Origin: Magnetococcales bacterium
Lineage (GTDB): Bacteria; Pseudomonadota; Magnetococcia; Magnetococcales; DC0425bin3
Assembly: GCA_015228935.1 (NCBI GenBank)
Contig: JADGCO010000001.1
Coordinates: 212,103-244,944, forward strand
Direction: 5' to 3'
Length of the DNA stretch: 32,842 nt
The notes below the pieces were generated by a model. That model searched no databases. It worked only from the letters and a program-made list of their open reading frames with translations, and was not told the DNA's origin. Positions 26,401 through 32,842 of this stretch are shown piece after piece. Positions within the stretch are counted from its first letter, which is position 1. Every line of letters starts with the position of its first letter. Position numbers and translations under genes: made by a program.

Positions 26401-26450
26401 ACTTTTGGGCACCATTCGTCCTGGCCGGCAAGGATCAACCTGCACCCTGA
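20478..26450 (+). CDS. Exported giant TPR-CHAT (caspase-like) protein
   Basis: This is a 1990-residue protein. Residues 1-25 form a Sec signal peptide (ILILIIGIVCLGTWAGGHRV, cleavage after VQA). Classical TPRs occupy about 35-200. About 27 tandem 42-residue kinesin-light-chain-type TPRs (pattern LGPEHPDVA--LNNLA-LY--QG--EAEPLY-RAL-I-E) run from about 245 to 1390. A helical linker (1395-1600) precedes a C-terminal CHAT protease domain with the dyad His1774 (LHLATHGFF) and Cys1897 (VLSACQTGIGD), ending YFWAPFVLAG. Both catalytic residues are present. The stretch between them holds a 51-bp duplication. TPR-CHAT proteins act as inducible proteases in systems such as Craspase, where they are cytoplasmic; the signal peptide here argues for a periplasmic or surface role. 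Translation is coupled to the upstream ATPase. Confidence 0.9.
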   Translation: MNILILIIGIVCLGTWAGGHRVQAEETAPFATQPTLEELLEQGNQAMQQRDCSRAITLLTQAIARNSQHSEAYLQRAQCWSQQDRLQEALADARQAVVLAPDNISALNSLGWYLILTRQWAEAREVLQRGHALDPWEMALTVNLGHACLLLGDAATARTYYEKTIPLLRSDQEFQEGPAGDFVLFGKNGWQPEQVARELAWMRQAFAAMAPQRALREEMRQKRQEIAQLLRDDKPMDAAQYAAARQEAMQLATTTLARFEQALGPEHPDVIFLLDQMAWLHGQQLQYAQAEDLYRRVLTLFEKALGAQHVHVAATLSNLARMLDKQNHSTAAIPLYQRAVTIQERLLGVHHPQVVQRWHDLARLALANYEFQQAEQIYRNLLERQERDLGANHPEVVTTLQALAAGYDTSHRADEAEQTYQRALSVAEAAHGSSHPGIVTSLLHLARYHVARFAYDKAEPFFTRALRIEEQAFGPEDPRVYGILVAVAGFYRQNHKETQAAALYEQALRIREKQHGPDHPRIVPALHDLADVYRMERTQYIKAEALYKRALAILDKDGFVRRHSLARVLQNLAELATQQEHWPVAEAYYKRLLTIREQTLGPEHADVADTLFGLARVLVKQVHPEEAEPLYQRVLAIQERSGKNSSTHAMRELAQLYNARNQPDLAEPLFKRALAVDEKIFGQDRAILAGQLEELAEFYSKYNRYDEAVTLLQRVLALEEKQYGKDSIILARKLMALSVALYRLQRYAEAQHATERFNVLIEQKYGPDDLRLAQGLSHLGVTYIALRQHAQAEASLQRALAILEKRHGPNHPDVANVLQNLGFTYFVQNRHAQAGPLFERVVAILEQVHGPEHAALADPLGILGVGHVKQYEYAKAVSVLERALAIREKSVASTQADLLDLTTILNNLAVVYDRQGKHAKAEALYSRNLANLEKIHGPQHVKLGLVLNNMAAMYREQRQFAKAEPLFKRALEIYEKTEGPESLGVARVLHNLAALYNDHGQPGEAEPLYRRALAIREQKLGSEHSDVAATLSNLGALYAAQGRHAEAEPLYKRALEIQERTLGPDHPDVAISLNNLTRIDEAQGKLDQVEALRLRALAIWEKRLGPDHPDVATGLNNLASWYEKQGRYEEAEPLYARSLAIKEKQLGPEHPDVALALNNLAHLNKTLSRYEQAEPLYKRALRIREQREGDHPNVAVTLSNLASLYQTQGRLEQAIPLLERALAIQERVFGPEHESVLSMQSNMSAWLDAQGLTDVAIALQKRVLTSREKRLGPQHLDVAISLDNLGSMQVGKGRHGAAEPLLQRALAIREHLLGLQHPDVAISLNNLAGLYQSWFITSATPEYLAKAEPLLHRALEILERQWGTDHPVVAGILGNLATLELLRKQPRQAMTWMTRNMRSTDAWLERVLWGSSEKTRQAYLRHDQSQTDLYLTVLSRLADASMAREAMLYSLHRKGLLLRVAAEVNAVTRSAAQPALREKAQTLASRKKTVAQWQFSGMTDKTRLTHLQQEIDNLEAELGKEVQILGRNRHHVEPEQVVTALQPGEVLVDFLVFHEVELPLAGYRRWQVMAIVTDPQATPNMRLVTIGPLEPIATLIKTYRETMEQAAAGRTMDTLAKALHVVLWQPLAPLLADKRKVYLVPDGALHLLPFKALMDAQGRYVGTTTRLVTLSSVRDLVLPPLTGTSTAPVVVAAPDYFAGLPEPAENGTRGTRTGGIRLSDIYFDYLPGTLKEGRALSERLRQQQTPPMLLTGTAASEQAVNLLAAPRILHLATHGFFLDTLVHPTEVPTTPMPTTQRSMTRFDPQAATPPAAQALATTSAAKDATPPAAQALATTSAAKDAMLVVADPMNRAGLAFAGANAGVQGIRQSDGTDGILTAGEAVNLNLAGTDLVVLSACQTGIGDVRNGEGVYGLQRAFQEAGAKAVLSTLWSISDDATMAFMQAFYDHVLRGTPPQEALQTTQHAFIDHPRWRHPYFWAPFVLAGKDQPAP
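25896..25997 (+). repeat. Perfect 51-bp tandem duplication in the CHAT domain
   Basis: The units 25896-25946 and 25947-25997 look identical and each encodes ATPPAAQALATTSAAKD. The insert lies between the catalytic His and Cys and keeps the frame, giving an Ala/Thr/Pro-rich flexible linker. Confidence 0.9.
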
Positions 26451-26483
26451 ATGCTGCCGCTCAACCCAACAGTGACGGCAACT

Positions 26484-26503
26484 TGAAATTCAATGGAATT
26501 TCA
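26484..26503. terminator. Inverted repeat between convergent genes
   Basis: TGAAATTC-AATG-GAATTTCA is a perfect 8-bp stem with a 4-base loop, in the 60-bp gap between the CHAT gene and the lipoprotein gene. It is AT-rich and lacks a U-run, so any terminator effect would be weak. Confidence 0.3.
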
Positions 26504-26510
26504 TGAAGAT

Positions 26511-27251
26511 CTACCACGAGGCGTGATTCAAGGCCTGTTCGGCCTGTTTCAGCCAGAGGGTTTTTTGTTGCAGGTCCTGGCCGGCGATTCGGCTTTCCCG
26601 GCGGAGGCGTTCCAGGTCGTCGCGGGTGGTTTGAATTGCCTGGACCCAGGCATGAGTACTTTTGCGGCTGGTGCTTCGTCCGGGGTCGGTTTTGAGATCG
26701 CGTCTGGTTTCTTGTTGGGGAATGCCGGGACTTGCCGGTCTGGGGTCGGATCTGGGATCACGTCTGGCTTCTTGTTGGGGAATGCCGGGACCTGCCGGTC
26801 TGGGGTCGGATCTGGGATCACGTCTGGCTTCTTGTTGGAGAATGCCGGGACCTGCCGGTCTGGGGTCGGATTGGGGATCGCGTCCGGTTGCTTGTCGGAG
26901 CTGGTTGGTGCCGGTTGGATGGCCACTGGCCATGGCCAGTTGGCGGCGGGTGATCAGGAGCTGGCGATAGGCGGCATGGTGTTGTTGAAAGACCGTGCGG
27001 GCCTCGGACACGGCACGCTCCAATTGTTCGATGCGCCTGGACCAATAGGTTTTGGGCATGAACAGGCGTTGCAGGGTCTCCAGAAAGGTGTCCCGGGCGT
27101 AAATTTCCGGATCCACTTCTGGAGCGCCACTCCTGGAGCAGCCGACCAAAAACAAAAACAAACCCAAAATGATCCATGCAGGATGCCAGGAACGGGAACG
27201 GTAACCAGGGTCGCAACCGGCATCACTCGGGCAGACGGGCTGCATATTCAT
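26511..27251 (-). CDS. Lipoprotein with a 20-residue repeat region, unknown function
   Basis: This 246-residue protein is probably a lipoprotein: a hydrophobic run ILGLFLFLVGC ends in a good lipobox (LVGC, Cys38). A helical segment follows (about 60-120, LERAVSEARTVFQQHHAAYR). Then come about three units of RRDPRSDPRPAGPGIPQQEA, a fourth decayed one, and a C-terminal helix (TRDDLERLRRESRIAGQDLQ). The start is uncertain: ATG 27251 or 27245 both lie inside the end of the sigma-54 regulator, and no ATG follows its stop before the signal. It is last in the minus-strand operon with two sigma-54 activators and a TPR protein. I do not recognise a family. Confidence 0.65.
   Translation of the reverse strand: MNMQPVCPSDAGCDPGYRSRSWHPAWIILGLFLFLVGCSRSGAPEVDPEIYARDTFLETLQRLFMPKTYWSRRIEQLERAVSEARTVFQQHHAAYRQLLITRRQLAMASGHPTGTNQLRQATGRDPQSDPRPAGPGILQQEARRDPRSDPRPAGPGIPQQEARRDPRSDPRPASPGIPQQETRRDLKTDPGRSTSRKSTHAWVQAIQTTRDDLERLRRESRIAGQDLQQKTLWLKQAEQALNHASW
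26701..26880 (-). repeat. 60-bp tandem repeat, three near-identical copies
   Basis: Copies 26701-26760, 26761-26820 and 26821-26880 differ at only a few positions; diverged half-copies flank them. Each encodes 20 residues (RRDPRSDPRPAGPGIPQQEA) in the lipoprotein, so copy-number change would keep the frame. Confidence 0.92.
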
Positions 27252-28578
27252 TGAGCTTGTTGCGCAAGGTGCGGATGGAGATACCCAGCAGTTCGGCGGC
27301 ACGGGTACGGTTGCCGGCCACTTCGTTCAGGGTGCGCCGGATCAGAAACTCTTCCATCTCGCGGACAGTGGTGCCGACAGGGAGGTGAATATGTCCGTCC
27401 TCGTTATCTGCCGGGGCAACCCTGGCCTCTTCGGTGATGGTCGGCTCGATCATCAGATCGGACGGCATGATCTCCCTGCCTTCGGCAACCAGCAGGGCAC
27501 GCTGGATGATGTTTTCCAGCTCCCGGACGTTGCCCGGCCAGTGATAGGCCTGCAACACACTGATGGCTTCACGGGAGAAAGCGATTTCGTTGCGTCCCAG
27601 CTCGGCAATGAAGCGTTGCCGGAAATGTTCGGCGAGGAGGGGAATATCGGTTTTTCGTTCCCGCAGGGTCGGCATCAGAATGGGGAAGACATTCAGGCGA
27701 TAGAACAGGTCCTCCCGAAATTTTTGTTGGGCCGACCAGGCCTTGAGGTCCCGGTTGGTGGAGGCGATGACCCGGACATCGATTTTGATGGTACCGCGGC
27801 TGCCGACGGGATCCACCTCTCCTTCCTGGAGGACGCGCAACAGTTTGGCTTGCAGGTTGAGCGACATTTCCGAAATTTCATCCAGGAGGATGGTGCCGCC
27901 ATGGGCCTGCTGGAATTTTCCCTTCCGGTCGGTGAGGGCACCGGTGAAGGCCCCTTTGATGTGACCGAACAGCTCGGATTCCAAGAGATTTTCCGGCAAG
28001 GCAGCGCAGTTGATGGCGACGAACGGTTCTTTGTGGCGATCTGAAACCTGATGGACATAGCGGGCGATCAGCTCCTTGCCGGTGCCGCTTTCACCCTGGA
28101 TGAGGACCGTTGCCTTGGAAGGGGCGACCCGGCGCACCTGGTTGAGGAGCTTTTTCATGCTGGGGTCGGCGGAGATCATGCGCCGCCCGCGCCCGAGTTC
28201 GGGATCGAAATATTGATTGGCGAAACGGTGCAGGGTCTCCTGGAAGGTGACATCATCGATGGGGAGCAGGAGATAATCGGCGGCACCGACGGCGATGGCA
28301 TTTTGGGCCTCGTTGACGTTGCCTTTGACGGCGGCCACCAGGATGGGCATGCCCCGGAAGAGGAAGGTCAGTTCCCGGACCCCTTCGAGGGGGTCATTCA
28401 GGGTTTCGACCGCCAGGATGATGAGACTGGTGGGATGCCGTTGGGAGAGATGGGCCTTGGCATCGGCCACGGAGAGAACGGAGACGGGATTGAATCCGGC
28501 CTGACGCACCTGGGCGGTCACGGCTGACCACTCGCGGTTGTCCCGACCAATCAGCAGAATATCCTTGATTTCAGTCAT
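27223..28578 (-). CDS. Sigma-54-dependent activator with degenerate receiver (FlbD/FlrC-like)
   Basis: The 451-residue regulator has a receiver-like domain (1-125), an AAA+ domain (about 135-370) and a Fis-type helix-turn-helix (NRTRAAELLGISIRTLRNKL). The AAA+ part has Walker A GESGTGKE, the sigma-54 contact loop GAFTGA, Walker B GGTILLDEISEM and RLNVFPI. The receiver lacks the usual acidic pair (LLIGRDN), the phospho-acceptor (LIILAVETLND) and the Lys (YLLLPID), so control is not by normal phosphorylation. FlbD-type flagellar regulators are of this kind, but no flagellar structural gene is in view. ATG 28578 follows the TPR gene stop by six bases, with TAGGA overlapping that stop. Confidence 0.85.
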   Translation of the reverse strand: MTEIKDILLIGRDNREWSAVTAQVRQAGFNPVSVLSVADAKAHLSQRHPTSLIILAVETLNDPLEGVRELTFLFRGMPILVAAVKGNVNEAQNAIAVGAADYLLLPIDDVTFQETLHRFANQYFDPELGRGRRMISADPSMKKLLNQVRRVAPSKATVLIQGESGTGKELIARYVHQVSDRHKEPFVAINCAALPENLLESELFGHIKGAFTGALTDRKGKFQQAHGGTILLDEISEMSLNLQAKLLRVLQEGEVDPVGSRGTIKIDVRVIASTNRDLKAWSAQQKFREDLFYRLNVFPILMPTLRERKTDIPLLAEHFRQRFIAELGRNEIAFSREAISVLQAYHWPGNVRELENIIQRALLVAEGREIMPSDLMIEPTITEEARVAPADNEDGHIHLPVGTTVREMEEFLIRRTLNEVAGNRTRAAELLGISIRTLRNKLNEYAARLPE

Positions 28579-28584
28579 GGTGTC

Positions 28585-31386
28585 CTATTCCACCGCCAAA
28601 CTCTGGACCATTTTGAGGTGCTGGGCATTTTCACGGGCGACACGCGCCCAGGAACTTTCCGGATCCAGGCGGGAGGCTTCCTGGAAGGCTTTTTGCGAAG
28701 CGGGCAAATCTCCCTTTCTCTGGAGGATATCTCCAATCCGCATGTGCGCCAATGCCTGAACTTCCTTGTTGGTGGATTCGGCGGCAACACGCTTGAAAGC
28801 GGGGAGGGATTTATCGTCGCCCTGCCAATCCTGGAGAATGGTGGCGTACCAATAATAATCGCGGCCATCCTGCAAGGGTTTTTCGAACAGGAGTTTTTCC
28901 AGGGTGCTGACCGCCTGGGGGAAGCGGCCACGGGCTGTGGCAGCCATGGCCAGCAGCCGGAGTCGGCGCTGTTTTTCGTCGGGGTTGAAGACAGATTCCG
29001 GGAGATTTTCCAGGAGATTCATGATGTCGTTCCACTGTTCCTTCTTGGCGAGACGCCCTGCCTCGGCCAGAACCACCCGGGCGGCTGGCGGGCTGATTTT
29101 TCTGAGGGCACTGCCATCGGCTTCGGAGGTAGCGGACATTTCCGATGATTGCTTCATGGAAACGAGAAGTTGGGTAAATTCGGCGGCCTCCGGGAGTTTG
29201 TTGTCGGCCAACAGGGGAGGGACCCGTTCGGGAATGCCGATGCGCAGCAGGGCCTCGGCCAGAAGAACACGCGCCCGGTCAAAATCGGGTTTGTTGCGCC
29301 AGTCGGAGCCATAGGTTTCCGCCAGGGCGGCGGCCTGCTCGGGGCGTCCGGATTCCAGGGCCTCGGACATGCCGGTTTCCAGTATATTTTTCTTGAGAAG
29401 GTTGGCGCGTTTGATGATGGTGCCCCGCGAGGAGAGAACCAACAGGTGGTTGAGTTTGGCCATGGCTTCCGGGAAGCGTTTGGCTTCGCCGAGGAGCAGG
29501 GCCTGGGAAAATTCGGCCTCGGTCAGTGCGCCGGGCAGGGGTTTTTCGGCAATGATGGTGTCGAGGTCTTTCAAACGTTCTTCCAGGGGACGTTTTTCAT
29601 CCATGCGAATCTTGTAGATGCGCTGCCAATACATGGCCTGGGATTTGGGAAATTGCAGGGCCAGGCGCTGGAAGGTTTGTTCCGATTCCTTGATCTTGCC
29701 CATTCTGCGGTTGATGTCGCCGATGCGCAGCAAGGCCCATGGGGCACGGGAGGCATCCCTGGGATAGTTGTCCAGGAAACGGATGTACATGTTGTACGCC
29801 TGGGGAAAGCGCCCGCTGTTGAAATAGATGTCGGCCATCTCCTGGAGGGTGCCGGGCCGGTTGGCCAGGAGGGCGGCATATTCCGGTGCCAGGGTATCCA
29901 GGATGGCAGCGGCCTGGTCGTCATGGGCCTGTCTGGAGGCGAGGCGGGCCAGGAGAAAATAGGCGTCTGCCTTGTTCTGTTCGCTGGATGGTTCCATGGT
30001 CAACGCCAGGCGCAACGTTTTCTCGGCATCTTCCCAACGCTCGATTTCCATGTAGGTACGACCGCGTTCCAGGAGGACTTCGGGGGCGTTTTTGGGCAGG
30101 TTGGGGTCGAACATGATCGCTGCAGCGTTTTGATACTGCTCGGCGTCATTGAAGGCGATCAACTGTTGCAGACGCAGTTTGGCGTAGTGTTTCGTGTTGG
30201 GATGACGTGCCAGGATCGATTCGATTTCATCCAGGATGACGCCGGGTTGCCGGTCGAGATGGTCGGCCAGGGAGAGTTTGTACAGACGGACGACTTCCTG
30301 GTTCGGTGATTGGGGAAAAACCTCCAGAAGGCTGGTCAGATAGGCCCTGGCCTGGGGAAAATTTCGTTGCCGTTCATACTCCCTGGCCTTGTCGAAAAAA
30401 TAGGCCTCGTCAACCGGGGTCTTGGCCAGAATGACTTTGGCGGGGGGATTCTCGAAAACCGGGTCGGCCAGGCGATTCAGGGGCAGAACCTTGCCTTTGG
30501 CCAGGGCTTCCATGCGGGTGGTGAACAGTTTTTGGGCTTCGGCTTCGCGGGTGGGGATGACGACCTGTTTGGCTTCGTCACCCGATTTGATGGCGCTTGC
30601 CTCGCGACCACTGGAGGCTTTTTCCCGTATTTCCACCACGAAGAGTCCGGCCTGGGGTTCGGCATAGAAAAAGGCCTGCCCGGCGTTTTTATGCAGCGAC
30701 AACTCCATTTCCACATGTTTGGCAAAGGGGTAGTCGAGGACTCTTTCGATCAGGCCGCTGGGTGCCGGGGGATGCCAACTGGGGGCTTCGGAGGCCCCGG
30801 CCCATACCAGTTTCAGAATACCGGCACCGTAATCGATGCTGGGATTGACCGTGACCGGACCGGTGACGGAAAAAATGGCCAGGGTTCCGTCCCGACCCGG
30901 GAGGATGCGTCCGCCCAGAATGGAGACCGGCCCGGTGGGAACCGGGCTGACAGGTCGCTCGATGCCGAGGCGGTAGATCGGCGGTTGCGGTGCGGCTGTT
31001 TCGGATCGATTGGCAGGCTGCCCCACGATGCGGCCATGAAACTCCAGGAGTGGTTCCTTCAAAAGAAGGGTCAGGTAGAGTCCCATTTCGTCGTCACGAG
31101 TCTCTTCGACCTTGATTCCTTCGACGAAAACCGACTGGGCCATTTTTTTCGTGTCGTAGGGGAGGGTACGGAGGCCGGGAATGGTGATTCGCAGGGTTTT
31201 CGGGTCAAGCAGTTTCAGTGACGGTTCTTTCAAGCCGGCACGCAGGGGGAACGAAAAAACATCCCGCCGACCATTTTCCTCCACGCTGAGGGTCATGGTG
31301 GCGTGGGCGGTGCGCGGCAGGCAGCCGATCAGCAGAAAGACCAGGATCAGGAGGATGCCGGTCCTATTTTTTTTCCAAGCGTTCAA
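28585..31386 (-). CDS. Exported TPR-repeat protein, unknown function
   Basis: The 933-residue protein begins at TTG 31386 ([20 protein letters not shown] then GCLPRTAHA), overlapping the upstream regulator by 23 bases, with AAGAAGG just upstream. The start of the mature protein is either after AHA (Sec) or at the Cys of LLIGC (lipobox), so it may be a lipoprotein. Residues 30-260 are beta-rich and AMIN-like in feel ([24 protein letters not shown]). From about 320 to the end there are many TPR-like helix pairs ([40 protein letters not shown]-type). It lies between two sigma-54 activators in one operon. TPR scaffolds of this kind occur beside motility or pilus genes; the role here is open. Confidence 0.75.
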   Translation of the reverse strand: MNAWKKNRTGILLILVFLLIGCLPRTAHATMTLSVEENGRRDVFSFPLRAGLKEPSLKLLDPKTLRITIPGLRTLPYDTKKMAQSVFVEGIKVEETRDDEMGLYLTLLLKEPLLEFHGRIVGQPANRSETAAPQPPIYRLGIERPVSPVPTGPVSILGGRILPGRDGTLAIFSVTGPVTVNPSIDYGAGILKLVWAGASEAPSWHPPAPSGLIERVLDYPFAKHVEMELSLHKNAGQAFFYAEPQAGLFVVEIREKASSGREASAIKSGDEAKQVVIPTREAEAQKLFTTRMEALAKGKVLPLNRLADPVFENPPAKVILAKTPVDEAYFFDKAREYERQRNFPQARAYLTSLLEVFPQSPNQEVVRLYKLSLADHLDRQPGVILDEIESILARHPNTKHYAKLRLQQLIAFNDAEQYQNAAAIMFDPNLPKNAPEVLLERGRTYMEIERWEDAEKTLRLALTMEPSSEQNKADAYFLLARLASRQAHDDQAAAILDTLAPEYAALLANRPGTLQEMADIYFNSGRFPQAYNMYIRFLDNYPRDASRAPWALLRIGDINRRMGKIKESEQTFQRLALQFPKSQAMYWQRIYKIRMDEKRPLEERLKDLDTIIAEKPLPGALTEAEFSQALLLGEAKRFPEAMAKLNHLLVLSSRGTIIKRANLLKKNILETGMSEALESGRPEQAAALAETYGSDWRNKPDFDRARVLLAEALLRIGIPERVPPLLADNKLPEAAEFTQLLVSMKQSSEMSATSEADGSALRKISPPAARVVLAEAGRLAKKEQWNDIMNLLENLPESVFNPDEKQRRLRLLAMAATARGRFPQAVSTLEKLLFEKPLQDGRDYYWYATILQDWQGDDKSLPAFKRVAAESTNKEVQALAHMRIGDILQRKGDLPASQKAFQEASRLDPESSWARVARENAQHLKMVQSLAVE

Positions 31387-32365
31387 GGCCCTTCTTCTTG
31401 ATTTTTTCCACCAGGGTGGTACGGTTGAGGTTGAGGAGGCGGGCGGCCTTGTTCTTGTTCCAGCCGGTGCGTTCCAGGGCATTGAGAATGAGCTGGTTTT
31501 CGTAGGTTTCAACTTCCCGGTTGAAATCGGTTCCACCTTCTTCCTGTCCTTCGTTGTGGGATATGGCAAAGGCCGAGGCAGGAATGGGGTGGTCGTCATC
31601 GGTATCAATCTCCTGATCCTGCATGCGTATGGGAAGATCCTCCACCTGGACCTCGCCATCACACAAGACGGTCAACCGTTCCATCAGGTTTTGCATTTCC
31701 CGCACGTTGCCCTTCCAGACATAACCGAGAAACATTTGCTGAATTTCCGGGCTGAACGTGATTTTGGTCCGGTTCTGGATGCGGGCAAAATGCTCGGCAA
31801 AGTGATCGACCAGCAAGAGAATGTCTTCCGGGCGTTCCCGCAGGGGAGGGACATGGAGGGGCACCACATTGAGGCGGTAAAAGAGGTCTTCCCGGAAATT
31901 GCCGTTGGCGACTTCTTCTTCCAGGTTTTTATTGGTGGCGGCGATGACGCGCACGTTGACCGGAATGGGGGTGACGCCGCCCACCGGTTCCACGATTTTT
32001 TCTTGCAGGACCCGCAACATTTTGACTTGCAGTTTGGGACTCATGTCCCCAATTTCATCCAGGAAGAGGGTTCCGTCCTTGGCGGCCTCGAAGCGGCCCT
32101 TGCGGGTAAAGGCTGCGCCGGTGAACGATCCCTTGACGTGGCCGAACAGTTCCGATTCCAGCAGATCCTCCGGAATGGCTCCGCAGTTGACCGGGATCAG
32201 GGGACCCGTCTTGCGATGCGAGCCTTCGTGAATGGCTCGGGAGATCAATTCCTTGCCAGTGCCGCTCTCTCCTTGAATCAGCACTGTGGCGTCGGTGGCG
32301 GCGACTCTTTCGATGAGCTTGAAAAGCCGCCGCATGGACGGCGATTGTCCGATAATGCCGTACAC
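31364..32365 (-). CDS. Sigma-54-dependent activator without receiver domain (FleQ/PspF-like)
   Basis: The 333-residue protein is an AAA+ core plus Fis-type helix-turn-helix ([20 protein letters not shown]). Walker A is GESGTGKE (32-39), the sigma-54 loop is GSFTGA (Ser for the usual Ala), Walker B is [11 protein letters not shown], and the arginine finger region is [20 protein letters not shown]. The start is GTG 32365 with AGGAGGAGA close upstream. With no sensory domain, activity must be set by a partner protein or by expression, as for PspF. It is the first gene of the four-gene minus-strand operon. Confidence 0.87.
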   Translation of the reverse strand: MYGIIGQSPSMRRLFKLIERVAATDATVLIQGESGTGKELISRAIHEGSHRKTGPLIPVNCGAIPEDLLESELFGHVKGSFTGAAFTRKGRFEAAKDGTLFLDEIGDMSPKLQVKMLRVLQEKIVEPVGGVTPIPVNVRVIAATNKNLEEEVANGNFREDLFYRLNVVPLHVPPLRERPEDILLLVDHFAEHFARIQNRTKITFSPEIQQMFLGYVWKGNVREMQNLMERLTVLCDGEVQVEDLPIRMQDQEIDTDDDHPIPASAFAISHNEGQEEGGTDFNREVETYENQLILNALERTGWNKNKAARLLNLNRTTLVEKIKKKGLERLEKK

Positions 32366-32415
32366 GTCTCCTCCTGACAGCGATAACGTCCTGTTGATAC
32401 TCCAGTTTGAGCCAC

Positions 32416-32432
32416 GATTGCCGAGGGCAATC
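32416..32432. promoter_or_regulatory. Inverted repeat upstream of the sigma-54 activator
   Basis: GATTGCC-GAG-GGCAATC is a perfect 7-bp dyad about 50 bp upstream of the GTG start. On the minus strand two TTGACA motifs lie just upstream of it. It could be an operator; no clear -10 was found. The 249-bp gap to the next gene shows no other feature. Confidence 0.3.
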
Positions 32433-32614
32433 TGTCAAAAACCCAACATTGTCAAAAAACCAACAAAATAGTAAGCCAAAAACGGGTCGCACAACAAGCC
32501 CGACTCAAATGGATGTCAAAAAAAAAACTCCTTGCAACCTGTCTCTGTTCATGAACCCATACTGCTCACCTTGATGGACTCACGTTCTGGCTTGCACTCA
32601 GGTCGAGACACACC

Positions 32615-32842
32615 ATGCCTGTCAAAAAATTTGCTTCCGGAACTGCCCGGTCGCGTCCACTATCCCTGGGCCGTTTGATTCGGCGCGAAGCCAAACGCCT
32701 GCAACGCTCGGGACTCTGTCATGCCAGCGGCATGCAGGATCCTTTCATGGAGGCCGAATACCTGGCATGTCATGCACTTTCCGTGCCATTCGAGACGGCG
32801 GCGGATCATTATTCCCGGTTTGTCAACAGGACCGAAGAAGAG
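32615..32842 (+). CDS. N-terminal part of a probable PrmB/HemK-family protein glutamine methyltransferase, partial
   Basis: The frame opens at ATG 32615 and runs off the right edge after 76 residues. The visible part (LGRLIRREAKRLQRSGL, HASGMQDPFMEAEYLACHAL, SVPFETAADHYSRFVNRTEEE) resembles the helical N-terminal domain of PrmB, with its G-TD----DEA-----HAL pattern. The methyltransferase core with NPPY lies beyond the window, so the call is tentative. It diverges from the sigma-54 operon. Confidence 0.45.
   Translation, partial: MPVKKFASGTARSRPLSLGRLIRREAKRLQRSGLCHASGMQDPFMEAEYLACHALSVPFETAADHYSRFVNRTEEE

Noticed and set aside
25098-26438. Minus-strand open frame opposite the CHAT domain
   Set aside because: It is antisense to the catalytic His and Cys region of a clear gene, and its Gly/Gln-rich composition is typical of a shadow.
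26701-26880. CRISPR-like array (60-bp periodic repeat)
   Set aside because: The whole 60-bp unit is repeated without unique spacers and lies in frame inside a lipoprotein gene.

Overview
The window looks like chromosomal DNA of a free-living Gram-negative proteobacterium. It carries Sec-exported and lipobox proteins, a molybdoenzyme of the type II DMSO reductase family, KdpDE-type and hybrid two-component systems, and two sigma-54 enhancer-binding regulators. Codon use and the gene families fit an environmental, possibly magnetococcus-like or alphaproteobacterial lineage. That placement is an inference; no rRNA or other marker is present to fix it.

Layout. (1) 1-2911, + strand: end of a catalytic subunit, then the four-cluster Fe-S subunit, a heme-b-binding gamma subunit and a TorD-type chaperone of a NarGH/NxrAB/EbdABC-like respiratory molybdoenzyme. 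(2) 2935-4620: a graveyard of broken genes, holding a frameshifted DUF4415/BrnA-type antitoxin, a remnant of a small conserved protein, an Rpn-type nuclease with an internal deletion, paired 21-bp repeats and the last 36 codons of an IS66 transposase. (3) 4651-5462: a small exported cysteine protein and a poorly coding stretch. (4) 5463-10126: kup, a KdpD-like kinase lacking the N-terminal KdpD domain, and kdpE, tightly packed. (5) 10178-14335: a lone receiver and a divergent 1159-residue heme-binding hybrid kinase, separated by a pentanucleotide microsatellite and a good sigma-70 promoter. (6) 14332-15380, - strand: a VapBC pair and a DUF433 antitoxin with a truncated DUF5615 toxin. (7) 15478-19052: moeB-modA-modB-modC with overlapping ends, convergent with mobB; these supply molybdate and cofactor to enzymes such as the one at the left end. 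(8) 19183-26450: an AAA/SMC-like ATPase translationally coupled to a 1990-residue exported TPR-CHAT (caspase-like) protein. This is the best candidate for an undescribed system. (9) 26511-32365, - strand: one operon of a sigma-54 activator without receiver, a 933-residue TPR protein, a second sigma-54 activator with a dead receiver, and a repeat-containing lipoprotein; probably motility or envelope control. (10) 32615-end: start of a probable PrmB/HemK-type methyltransferase.

No tRNA, rRNA or CRISPR array was seen. Tandem duplications recur in the window: 5 bp between two regulators, 45 bp at the kdpD/kdpE joint, 51 bp inside the CHAT domain and 60 bp in the lipoprotein.
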